DNA from: G965227875 sp965227875
GTDB taxonomy: Bacteria; Pseudomonadota; Alphaproteobacteria; Rhizobiales; JAJFHC01
Direction of reading: 5' to 3'
DNA length: 64,000 nt
Assembly: GCA_965227875.1 (NCBI GenBank)
Contig: OZ245783.1
Coordinates: 1,488,001-1,552,000, forward strand
Within the stretch, counting starts at the first letter, position 1; each line of letters starts with the position of its first letter. The notes under the pieces were generated by a model, which saw nothing but the letters and a program-made list of their open reading frames with translations, made no database searches and was not told the DNA's origin. Both the position numbers and the translations under genes were made by a program. Below, one piece after another: positions 43,849-52,162 of the stretch.

Positions 43849-44724
43849 ATGCAGATCAAGAACGTTGGCGTGATCGGAGCGGGCCAGATGGGCAACGGAA
43901 TTGCCCATGTCTGTGCCCTGGCCGGCTACGAAGTCGGACTTCACGATGTCAGCGAAGACCGGATCGAAGCCGGCCTTGCGACAATCAACGGCAACCTGGC
44001 CCGCCAGGTGTCGTCCGGCCGCATCAAGGAAGACGAAAGGGACGCCGCGCTGCAGCGCATCCGTGCCGTCCCCGCGATGGACGGGTTCTCGGACTCCGAT
44101 CTGGTGATCGAATCCGCGGTCGAGGACGAGGACGTCAAGCGCCAGATCTTCGCCGCCCTGCGTCCGGTGATCAAGGAAACCGCGCTGCTCGCGAGCAACA
44201 CCTCGTCCATCTCCATCACCCGGCTCGCCGCCGCGACCGACCGGCCTGAGCAGTTCATCGGCATCCATTTCATGAACCCGGTGCCGGTCATGGAACTGGT
44301 CGAACTGGTCCGCGGAATCGCCACCGACGACCAGACCTTCACCACGGTGCGCGAGTTCGTCGACACCCTCGGCAAGACCATCGCCGTGGCCGAGGACTTC
44401 CCTGCATTCATGGTCAACCGCATTCTGCTGCCGATGATCAACGAGGCAATCTACACGCTCTATGAGGGCGTAGGCACCGTGGACGCCATCGACACGGCCA
44501 TGCGGCTCGGCGCCAACCATCCCATGGGACCGCTTCAGCTGGCCGACTTCATCGGCCTCGACACCTGCCTGTCGATCATGCAGGTGCTCTACGAAGGTCT
44601 CGCCGATTCCAAGTATCGCCCCTGCCCCCTTCTCGTGAAGTATGTCGAGGCGGGCTGGCTCGGACGCAAGACCCAGCGCGGCTTTTACGACTACCGCGGC
44701 GAAACCCCTGTCCCTACACGCTGA
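43849..44724 (+). CDS. 3-hydroxybutyryl-CoA dehydrogenase
   Basis: A 291-residue enzyme of the 3-hydroxyacyl-CoA dehydrogenase family. The NAD site is VGVIGAGQMGNGIAHVCALAG. The HFMNPVPVMELVELVRG motif near residue 139 carries the catalytic His, and PAFMVNRILLPMINEA is followed by the C-terminal domain ending GRKTQRGFYDYRG. It interconverts 3-hydroxybutyryl- and acetoacetyl-CoA, steps that precede crotonyl-CoA. It follows etfA by 70 bp, a very common alphaproteobacterial arrangement. Hbd/PaaH-type names are possible. Confidence 0.93.
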   Translation: MQIKNVGVIGAGQMGNGIAHVCALAGYEVGLHDVSEDRIEAGLATINGNLARQVSSGRIKEDERDAALQRIRAVPAMDGFSDSDLVIESAVEDEDVKRQIFAALRPVIKETALLASNTSSISITRLAAATDRPEQFIGIHFMNPVPVMELVELVRGIATDDQTFTTVREFVDTLGKTIAVAEDFPAFMVNRILLPMINEAIYTLYEGVGTVDAIDTAMRLGANHPMGPLQLADFIGLDTCLSIMQVLYEGLADSKYRPCPLLVKYVEAGWLGRKTQRGFYDYRGETPVPTR

Positions 44725-44751
44725 ACCTGTAGCAAGCGGCTCTGGTGCGAC

Positions 44752-45873
44752 CTACATCTGAAGCCGCAGCCAGAGCCTGACAAGTTCGCTCTGGCGGTGG
44801 GTGCCCGTTTTCACGAAGACCGATTTCAGCCGGTCGCGTGCGGTGTTTCGCGTGATCGCGAGAACCTCGCAGGCATCATCCAGCGAATGTCCGCTGCCGA
44901 CGAGGTCCGCGAGCTGGCCTTCCGCCGGCGTCAGGCCGAACAGCGGCGCGAAGTCGGTCCTGCGGGCCGCCGGCGCCGGATCGACATCCGTCATGATCAG
45001 CACCGCCGTGGCCCCGCCGAAAGGATGATCGCTGAACATCGAGAGCGGCATCCCCTTGATGGCGTAGCTGCCGCCCGAAACCGAATTCACGATGATCTGG
45101 CGCGGCCCGGCCGACGTGCCGGAAAACAGGCCGGCCACGAAGTCCGCCAGCCGTTCATCGTCTTCCCGTACGCCCGCGACGAACCGGCGTGACCGCACCG
45201 CATAGGCCTCGCCATCGAGCGCCTCCGCCGCCGTATTTTGCTCAAGCACCATGGCATCACAGTCGATCGCAAGGGCGGCACGCCTGATCGACTGGAGACC
45301 ATCGAGCGTCCCGTGGAGGCGCGCGCGCAGGGTTTCGTTGGCGATCAGCCCGATCATCGTCAGCGGACCTGTAAAGCGCTCGAGGCTCTCCTTCTCCGCG
45401 AGGGAGAACGGTTCGTTGTCGGTGCCCCTCTGGAAGGAGAGCGCCCACAGCCGTCCGCCCGCCTGGAACTTCACCGCCGCATGCCACGCATACCCGGCAG
45501 GTCCCATGAAGTCGGCATAGAATGGCGTCCGCACAAGATCCTCGAGCGCGCCGATGTCCTGGTCGACGATGACGGCCTGCCGGCGGAGCGACATCGCCGC
45601 GCGGGCCCGCACGTCTCGGATGGCCCACCCCTCTTCGTTGTAACGGTGCCCGAGTTCGACGATTTCCTCCGAGCCGACCGTCACCTCGCTGGTATCGTTG
45701 TAGGAGACCATGACGGCGGCTTCCGACCGGAAATGGCGTGCCGTCCGCTGAAGCGCTTCGGCCCAGCCCTGTCGACCGACGGCGGCCTCGAACAGGCCGT
45801 CGAGAACCGGCTGCGGCACATCGGAATACTGTTCGCTCAAGGTCCGGTTCCGGTTCGGGTCGCCTGTAGTCAT
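44752..45873 (-). CDS. LuxR-type HTH transcriptional regulator
   Basis: A 373-residue protein whose C-terminal 65 residues form a LuxR/GerE helix-turn-helix: FGLTPAEGQLADLVGSGHS and EVLAITRNTARDRLKSVF. The N-terminal 300 residues have no receiver or autoinducer-domain signature that I can identify; a PAS/GAF-like fold is possible. It lies 73 bp downstream of the HAF-repeat autotransporter gene on the same strand, so it may be co-transcribed with and regulate it. Confidence 0.82.
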   Translation of the reverse strand: MTTGDPNRNRTLSEQYSDVPQPVLDGLFEAAVGRQGWAEALQRTARHFRSEAAVMVSYNDTSEVTVGSEEIVELGHRYNEEGWAIRDVRARAAMSLRRQAVIVDQDIGALEDLVRTPFYADFMGPAGYAWHAAVKFQAGGRLWALSFQRGTDNEPFSLAEKESLERFTGPLTMIGLIANETLRARLHGTLDGLQSIRRAALAIDCDAMVLEQNTAAEALDGEAYAVRSRRFVAGVREDDERLADFVAGLFSGTSAGPRQIIVNSVSGGSYAIKGMPLSMFSDHPFGGATAVLIMTDVDPAPAARRTDFAPLFGLTPAEGQLADLVGSGHSLDDACEVLAITRNTARDRLKSVFVKTGTHRQSELVRLWLRLQM

Positions 45874-45945
45874 CGGATTGGACGTCAGTGTGCGCTCATG
45901 TCTCCGAACCGATCAAGCCCGGCCGGGCACCATTGTGAATGCGGA

Positions 45946-48042
45946 TCAGAACGTGGACCTGAGATTGGCGGCCAGCCAGAGGTCCGGGCTTTCGCCCTTG
46001 CTGGTGCCGTTCGCCATCATCGAAAGCACGGCACCGCCCAGCCTGGCTTCGAAACCGACGCCGCCCCGGACCCAGTCCCTGTCATAGGACGCCGCCGAGA
46101 TGCTGAACGGCGCCAACCCGACGACGGACCCCGTGACATTTCCCGGGCCGCTGTCGAAACGGTGCACCCCCTCCAGCGTCGCGATGAGGCTGTAGGCCGG
46201 CGACAGCGGATAGGTCGTGTCGATCCCGTACCGGCCTTCGGTGACTTCGTTGCAGTACGTGTTGAAACGGGCCGGGAACGCACCGCCTGTCTCCGTGTAC
46301 CCCGCCAGGCACACGTCCGACCATGACAGGTCTACGTAAGGCGATATCCATGGCAGGGCGTTCTCCCATTCGAGCCGTGCCCGGAGCGCCTGGCCGTCCA
46401 GTTCGGACGATCCTGTCGAGCGCGAGATCGCACCACCGTTCGCGACATAGTTGCGGCGGATCTTCGCATCCGTGCGCAGCACCGCCCCGCTGACCACCAG
46501 CCAGAGACCGCCGCGATCCGTGCGCGCCAGCGGCGCTATCGCCTGGAGGCGCGCAAAGTTGCCGGTCATTTCCGTATGTCCGCCGAGCTGCGTGTCCTGG
46601 TCGTGATGAAGGAACCCGGCGGAAACATCGAGCTGCACCGGGCCGAAATTGTACCCGAGACCGATTTCACCGGTCCCGAACCCGCCATCGCGAGCACCGT
46701 GATCGTCCGTCCCGATGTCGCCCGCTGTCCACATGATCGCCTTGCCGATATCCGCCCTGCGGTCGAGCGGACGGCTGCCCGCCGCGTTCATCACCACGGT
46801 GAAGCCCGTGACGGCGCCGGCGTTCGCTCCGGCTGCCGAGCCCAGACTGTCCGACAGGTCGTTTACCGTGATGAGGCCAGCCTGCTGCTGGGGCTGCCCG
46901 CCACCGTCGCCCTGGCCACCGCCGCCCTCGTTTCCGCCGCCGTCCTGGACCGTCGCCGGACCGCGCGCGATGAACATGTCGCCATCCTCGGTTTCGCCGA
47001 CCACGACCGTGCCGTCGTCGTTGACGCCGTTGGCCGAGCGTGTCGTGTCCGCGGCGATAGTCGCGCCAGCGGCCCGGAGCCAGTCCTCGACCGTCTGCAT
47101 GCCGCCGGCCTCAGTCCAGCGGAAGCCCCGCAGCGCAAGACCATCGGCGCCATTGTTCGCCGATCCCACCACGACCATCCCGTCCGCCGAGATGTCATGA
47201 GCCCGGGAACTCGAGCCGTTGTTGAGGGAGCCGAGGCTGACCAGCCCGCCGGCCGCGGTCCAGCGGAAAGCCCGCTGCGACTGGAAGGCATTGCCGTCGG
47301 CCGCCTGGCCGACGACGACACTGCCGTCCCGCGACACCGCCTTGGCTTCCGAGACATTTCCACCGTTCAGCTTCCCGAGCCCGACCATGCCACCGGCCTC
47401 GGTCCAGCGGAACGCCTCCTGCCCGACGCCCGAACCGGAATCGGAACTGCCGACGATCGTGCTGCCGTCGGCCGATATCCCGTAGGCGAACGAATCATTG
47501 CCGCCACTCAGGACACCGAGACTTTCGATCGCGGTCCCCACCCAGCGCACCGCCCGGCTCTGCAGGGTCGCGCCGTCGACCGAGGCGCCGACGATCACCG
47601 AGCCGTCCGCCGAAACGTCATGGGCCCGCGAGACATCCGTGAAGCCGCTTCCGTCGCTGTTGAGCACACCGAGATTCTCGATGCCGCCTGCCTGTGTCCA
47701 CCGGAACGCCCGGTCGCGTCCGTTGCCGCCGAGCGCGGACGACCCGCCGACGATGACGCCGCCATTGGCGGAAACGCCGCGTGCGGACCCCGTCGTGCCG
47801 AGATCGGACTTCCCTGCCGCGTTGGTCCACTGGATCGCCTGGGTACCGTCCCCGCCGACGACGACGGTCCCGTCGGACGAAACGGCCTGGGCGGCGATTT
47901 CATCGGAATCCGAGATCTCGACGGTCGTAAGACTCGCCGGCTCGTCCGCACGCAGCCCGGCGGACGACGCCAGCAAGGCAAGAACGGATACCCAACACAC
48001 AGACTTTGGCCTGTTACGCGCCATCTTGGCCCTCGCGGACAT
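45946..48042 (-). CDS. HAF-repeat autotransporter (outer-membrane beta-barrel protein)
   Basis: A 698-residue exported protein. After a signal peptide (cleavage near LRA) come about seven repeats of roughly 45-50 residues with the pattern SxDGSVVVG...AFRWTxAGGMxxLG, the HAF repeat. A Gly/Gln-rich linker is at about residues 370-395. The last ~260 residues form an autotransporter barrel ending in a terminal Phe (LRSTF), with alternating strands such as GEIGLGYNFGPVQLDVSAGF. Start 48042 has AGGGA upstream; a GTG at 48057 is possible. The repeats are predicted to be surface-exposed. Ligand unknown. Confidence 0.83.
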   Translation of the reverse strand: MSARAKMARNRPKSVCWVSVLALLASSAGLRADEPASLTTVEISDSDEIAAQAVSSDGTVVVGGDGTQAIQWTNAAGKSDLGTTGSARGVSANGGVIVGGSSALGGNGRDRAFRWTQAGGIENLGVLNSDGSGFTDVSRAHDVSADGSVIVGASVDGATLQSRAVRWVGTAIESLGVLSGGNDSFAYGISADGSTIVGSSDSGSGVGQEAFRWTEAGGMVGLGKLNGGNVSEAKAVSRDGSVVVGQAADGNAFQSQRAFRWTAAGGLVSLGSLNNGSSSRAHDISADGMVVVGSANNGADGLALRGFRWTEAGGMQTVEDWLRAAGATIAADTTRSANGVNDDGTVVVGETEDGDMFIARGPATVQDGGGNEGGGGQGDGGGQPQQQAGLITVNDLSDSLGSAAGANAGAVTGFTVVMNAAGSRPLDRRADIGKAIMWTAGDIGTDDHGARDGGFGTGEIGLGYNFGPVQLDVSAGFLHHDQDTQLGGHTEMTGNFARLQAIAPLARTDRGGLWLVVSGAVLRTDAKIRRNYVANGGAISRSTGSSELDGQALRARLEWENALPWISPYVDLSWSDVCLAGYTETGGAFPARFNTYCNEVTEGRYGIDTTYPLSPAYSLIATLEGVHRFDSGPGNVTGSVVGLAPFSISAASYDRDWVRGGVGFEARLGGAVLSMMANGTSKGESPDLWLAANLRSTF

Positions 48043-48416
48043 GACTTTTCCCTGCACCGTTTTCGGCAGCCATGACCCGGCACCGGCCGGGAACAGGCTT
48101 TCCCTTTTGGGTCAGGACGTTATGAAGACGTGAGGGGGGCCACAACACCCATATGGGGGGCGAGGACGTGGCGCGGTATACGGAAGGATAGCCGCACGAC
48201 CTTCTTCCGAAGTTTACATCAAGCCGCAGTTCATGTGCTCAACACACCGCGGCATCGTTCCAGTGAGAACCGACGAAAGCCGGCCAGCGCTTGGGACGGC
48301 ATGGCGCCATCGAATGGTCATTCGCGTTCAAAACATGACCGAACGATTTGCGCGTCGCGCGCAATCGTTAACCGGACAACATTCCCGGCCATGGCCACTC
48401 CTGGAGGCGGACGATT
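48043..48416. other. non-coding region with a stem-loop between tlpA-type and autotransporter genes
   Basis: About 370 bp with no credible gene. A strong stem-loop at 48342-48369 (arms AACGATT-TGCGCG and CGCGCA-ATCGTT, one bulge) lies downstream of the TlpA-type gene and may end its transcript, though no U-run follows. The remainder should hold the autotransporter promoter; none is evident. Confidence 0.45.
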
Positions 48417-49031
48417 TCAGCTGTCGGTCGCCATTGCCGCCCGGATCAGCGCCAGCGCGTCGTCGGAATCCCATTCCGCCGGGCCCACGAGGCGGCCGCG
48501 CTCGCGCCCTTCGCGGTCGATCAGGATGGTCGCCGGCAGTCCGTGCGCCTTCAGGTCCGCATTCACCCTCAACGTCGGATCGACATAGAGCGCGAGGTTG
48601 TCAGATCCGGTGTCCTCAAGGAACGCCTTCGATGCGGGGATGCCCTTGCGATCGACGCTGATCGCCACGACCTCGAAATCGTCCCCGCCGAGTTTCGCCT
48701 GTAGCGCGTCGAGGGAAGGCATCTCGCGGCGGCACGGTGCACACCATGTCGCCCACAGGTTGATCAGGACCACCCGGCCTTTCCAGTCCCCGAGCGAAAC
48801 CGGCCGGTCCTCGCCGTCGCGAAACGCGATGGCCGGAACCTCTCTCGGCTCGGGATGCAGCAGGAAGGCCGCCATCTCGCCGCTCACCAGCGACCTGTCG
48901 AGCACCGCGGCCGGGACGTCGGTGCCGGACCGGTCGCCCCACATGGCCCATCCCGCCGCCCCGGCGACCGCGAGCACAAGCACGGCGGCGGCAGCCTTTA
49001 GCCTATTGCCCCGTCTCCGACCATCTGCCAT
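48417..49031 (-). CDS. TlpA/ResA-family thiol-disulfide oxidoreductase
   Basis: A 204-residue membrane-anchored thioredoxin-fold protein. A hydrophobic anchor is at residues 12-30. The active site is WATWCAPCRREMP, with the family's VLINLWATWC strand; LKAHGLPATILIDREG provides the cis-Pro loop. It should reduce periplasmic disulfides, for example in cytochrome c maturation. It is divergent to argH (50-bp gap), an arrangement common in this class. Confidence 0.92.
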   Translation of the reverse strand: MADGRRRGNRLKAAAAVLVLAVAGAAGWAMWGDRSGTDVPAAVLDRSLVSGEMAAFLLHPEPREVPAIAFRDGEDRPVSLGDWKGRVVLINLWATWCAPCRREMPSLDALQAKLGGDDFEVVAISVDRKGIPASKAFLEDTGSDNLALYVDPTLRVNADLKAHGLPATILIDREGRERGRLVGPAEWDSDDALALIRAAMATDS

Positions 49032-49081
49032 GACTGCTTCCTCGTCTCCTTCACGCCGAATTTTCTACGGACAAGCGAAAA

Positions 49082-50479
49082 ATGAGCAACAAGATGTGGG
49101 GTGGCCGTTTCGCGACGGGCCCCAGTGAAATCATGGAGGAAATTAATGCCTCCATCGGATTCGACAAGCACCTCTATGCCCAGGACATCCGCGGCTCAAA
49201 GGCGCACTGCGCCATGCTGGCCGACACCGGCATCATCACCAGGGACGATGCGGACAGGATCAGTCACGGTCTAGACACGATCCTGTCAGAAATCGAGGAC
49301 GGCCGTTTCACCTTCTCGCGCCGTCTCGAAGACATTCACATGAACATAGAATCCCGCCTTGCCGAACTGATCGGACCCGTCGCGGGCCGCCTCCACACCG
49401 CAAGGTCGCGCAACGACCAGGTCGCCACCGATTTCAAGCTCTATGTCCGCGACACCGTCGACACCATTGTCGAGCAGATCGACGGTCTCCAGGCCGCCTT
49501 CGCGCGAAAGGCGGCCGAGCATGCCGGGACCGTCATGCCGGGTTTCACCCACATGCAGTCCGCCCAGCCGGTCACGCTCGGGCATCACTGCCTCGCCTAC
49601 GTGGAAATGCTGGACCGCGACCGCGGCCGCTTCCTCGACGCGCGGGCAAGGCTCAACGAGTGCCCGCTGGGAACCGCCGCGCTTGCGGGAACCTCCTTTC
49701 CCATCGACCGGCACGCAACCGCCGAGGCCCTCGGATTCGACAGGCCGTCCGCCAATTCCCTCGATACGGTTTCCGACCGCGACTTCGCGCTCGAAAGCCT
49801 TTCCGCCGCGTCCATCTGCGCCATGCACCTGTCGCGTTTCGCCGAAGAGCTGTGCTATTGGGCGTCGGCCCAGTTCCGGTTCGTGCGTCTCAGCGACAGT
49901 TTCTCCACCGGTTCGTCCATCATGCCCCAGAAGCGCAATCCTGACGCCGCGGAACTTGTCCGCGGCAAGGCCGGCCGCATCTTCGGCGCGCTGAACGGGC
50001 TTCTCGTGGTGATGAAGGGACTGCCGCTGACCTATTCAAAGGACATGCAGGAAGACAAGGAACCGGTCTTCGACGCATTCCAGAACCTGTCTCTCTGCCT
50101 CGCGGCGATGACGGGAATGGTCGACGACCTCTCCCCCGACGCCGAACGTCTCGAGGCGGCGGCCGGGGCAGGTTATTCGACCGCCACCGACCTCGCGGAC
50201 TGGCTCGTGCGCGAACTGGGCATGCCCTTCCGCGACGCCCATCACGTGACTGGGCGCGTGGTCGCCCTGGCGGAGTCCCGCGGCTGCGGGCTGGAGGACC
50301 TCACGCTGGAGGACATGCAGGCGATCGAGCCCGACCTGCATGAGGGCGTGTTCGCGGTCCTGGGCGTTGAAAACTCCGTGAAGTCGCGTACCAGCTTTGG
50401 CGGAACGGCGCCGGACAGCGTCGCGGCCCGGGCCGACCACTGGCTGAATCAGCTTGAACAGCGGCGGGCGAGCCGCTAG
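49082..50479 (+). CDS. argH: argininosuccinate lyase
   Basis: A 465-residue enzyme of the fumarase/aspartase superfamily. MWGGRFATGPSEIMEEINAS at the start, TARSRNDQVATDFKLY near residue 106 and the signature GSSIMPQKRNPDAAELVRGK near 277 are diagnostic. It splits argininosuccinate into arginine and fumarate, the last step of arginine synthesis. It heads a row argH-lptM-lysA with short gaps. Confidence 0.97.
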   Translation: MSNKMWGGRFATGPSEIMEEINASIGFDKHLYAQDIRGSKAHCAMLADTGIITRDDADRISHGLDTILSEIEDGRFTFSRRLEDIHMNIESRLAELIGPVAGRLHTARSRNDQVATDFKLYVRDTVDTIVEQIDGLQAAFARKAAEHAGTVMPGFTHMQSAQPVTLGHHCLAYVEMLDRDRGRFLDARARLNECPLGTAALAGTSFPIDRHATAEALGFDRPSANSLDTVSDRDFALESLSAASICAMHLSRFAEELCYWASAQFRFVRLSDSFSTGSSIMPQKRNPDAAELVRGKAGRIFGALNGLLVVMKGLPLTYSKDMQEDKEPVFDAFQNLSLCLAAMTGMVDDLSPDAERLEAAAGAGYSTATDLADWLVRELGMPFRDAHHVTGRVVALAESRGCGLEDLTLEDMQAIEPDLHEGVFAVLGVENSVKSRTSFGGTAPDSVAARADHWLNQLEQRRASR

Positions 50480-50538
50480 GACAGAACCGGATACCGTCTG
50501 CGCTGACCCGCCGGCGGAACAGCGAAGGAGAAGGCAGC

Positions 50539-50682
50539 GTGCGCGCAGGGCATTTCATAGTGGTCGGGCTTTTGACGGCGATGCTTGCGCTGGCCGCATG
50601 CGGGCGGCGTGGCCCGCTCGAGGCGCCGCCCGGAGCAACCTCCAACGAAGACCGCGAAGTCGTTCTCGACACGATCATCTGA
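50539..50682 (+). CDS. lptM: small LptM-like lipoprotein
   Basis: A 47-residue frame from GTG 50539, preceded by AAGGAGAAGG. It encodes a signal peptide with lipobox LALAAC, then GRRGPLEAPPG. The CGxKGPLxxP-type start after the lipid-bearing Cys is the hallmark of LptM (YifL), which helps assemble the LptD/E lipopolysaccharide export pore. Position between argH and lysA is conserved in many proteobacteria. Too short for usual gene calling, but convincing. Confidence 0.85.
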   Translation: MRAGHFIVVGLLTAMLALAACGRRGPLEAPPGATSNEDREVVLDTII

Positions 50683-50697
50683 CAGGACCGGGCCGCG

Positions 50698-51963
50698 ATG
50701 CATCATTTTGCCTACCGCGGCGGCGTTCTGCATGCCGAAGACGTTGATCTGCGCAAGCTGGCCGACGAGGTCGGCACGCCGTTCTACTGTTATTCCGCGG
50801 CCACATTCGAACGCCACTACCGCCTCTTCGACGAGGCCTTTGCCGGCCATGACCACATGGTGTGCTACGGCATCAAGGCCAATTCCAACATCGCCATCCT
50901 GAAGCTGCTTGGCGACCTCGGCGCCGGCATGGATGTGGTGTCCGGCGGCGAGCTCAAGCGCGCCCGGGCGGCAGGCATTCCCGGCGAACGCATCGTCTTT
51001 TCCGGCGTCGGCAAGACCGAGGAGGAGATGGCGCTCGGGCTCGACGAGAACATCTACTGCTTCAACGTGGAGTCCGAACCCGAACTCGAGGCGCTGAGCC
51101 GGGTGGCCGTCGCCCGCAACACGGCCGCGCCCGTGTCCCTGCGCATCAACCCGGACGTGGACGCTGGCACACACGAGAAGATCTCCACCGGCAAGGCCGA
51201 GAACAAGTTCGGCGTGCCATGGCACCGGGCGAGCGAGATCTACGCCCGCGCCGCCGAGCTGCCGGGCATCGCCGTCTCCGGCATCGACATGCATATCGGC
51301 AGCCAGATCACCAGCCTCGATCCCTTCCGCACCGCTTTCGCGCGGCTCGGAGACCTCGTCCGGCGCCTGCGCGGCGAGGGCCATGAGATCGACCATATCG
51401 ACTTCGGCGGCGGCCTTGGCATCCCCTACACCGGGCTGAACGACATCCCGCCGCATCCCGACGAGTACGCCGCCATGGTCACAGGGCTTGCGGGCGATCT
51501 CGGTTGCAAGCTGGTTTTCGAGCCGGGCCGTCTCATTGCCGGCAATGCGGGCATACTCGTGGCCCGGGTGATCTACGCGAAGTCCGGCGACGACAAGTCC
51601 TTCCTGATCGTCGACGCGGCCATGAACGATCTCATCCGCCCGACCCTTTACGATGCCTGGCACGACATCCAGCCGGTCGTCGAACCCGGCCCGGACGCAA
51701 GCGAACGCACCGTCGATGTCGTCGGACCGGTGTGCGAGACCGGAGATTTTCTCGCCCGTGGCCGCCGTCTCCCGGAAATGCACGACGGCGACCTGCTGGC
51801 GGTCATGTCGGCGGGCGCCTATGGCGCCGTGCAATCTGGAACCTACAACACCCGTGCACTGGTGCCGGAAGTTCTGGTGCGGGGCGGCGACTATGCCGTC
51901 ATCCGTCCCCGCGTCGAACCCGAGGCGCTGATCGCGGCGGAACGCATCCCGGACTGGCTCTGA
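50698..51963 (+). CDS. lysA: diaminopimelate decarboxylase
   Basis: A 421-residue PLP enzyme of the fold III group. The PLP lysine lies in VCYGIKANSN near residue 63. HIGSQITSL, the PLP-phosphate loop DFGGGLGIPY, EPGRLIAGNAG and the CETGDFLARGR motif with the catalytic Cys are all present. It makes lysine from meso-diaminopimelate. The start is fifteen bases after the lptM stop. Confidence 0.96.
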   Translation: MHHFAYRGGVLHAEDVDLRKLADEVGTPFYCYSAATFERHYRLFDEAFAGHDHMVCYGIKANSNIAILKLLGDLGAGMDVVSGGELKRARAAGIPGERIVFSGVGKTEEEMALGLDENIYCFNVESEPELEALSRVAVARNTAAPVSLRINPDVDAGTHEKISTGKAENKFGVPWHRASEIYARAAELPGIAVSGIDMHIGSQITSLDPFRTAFARLGDLVRRLRGEGHEIDHIDFGGGLGIPYTGLNDIPPHPDEYAAMVTGLAGDLGCKLVFEPGRLIAGNAGILVARVIYAKSGDDKSFLIVDAAMNDLIRPTLYDAWHDIQPVVEPGPDASERTVDVVGPVCETGDFLARGRRLPEMHDGDLLAVMSAGAYGAVQSGTYNTRALVPEVLVRGGDYAVIRPRVEPEALIAAERIPDWL

Positions 51964-52162
51964 GACGATCTCGCGCGTCGCACGGACACGCACTCCCGGT
52001 TCGGGACGCCTTGCCGCGTCCAGAAATCGGCATAATTCAATGCAGAATTGCCCGTTGGACGGGTTCTCGCAGTCGTGAGCGCAACCGCCGGGAATTGTGT
52101 GGTATGCTCCTCGCCGCATGAGAAGCATACCGGCCTTTTCGCCGGCACGGATGAGACGGAAT

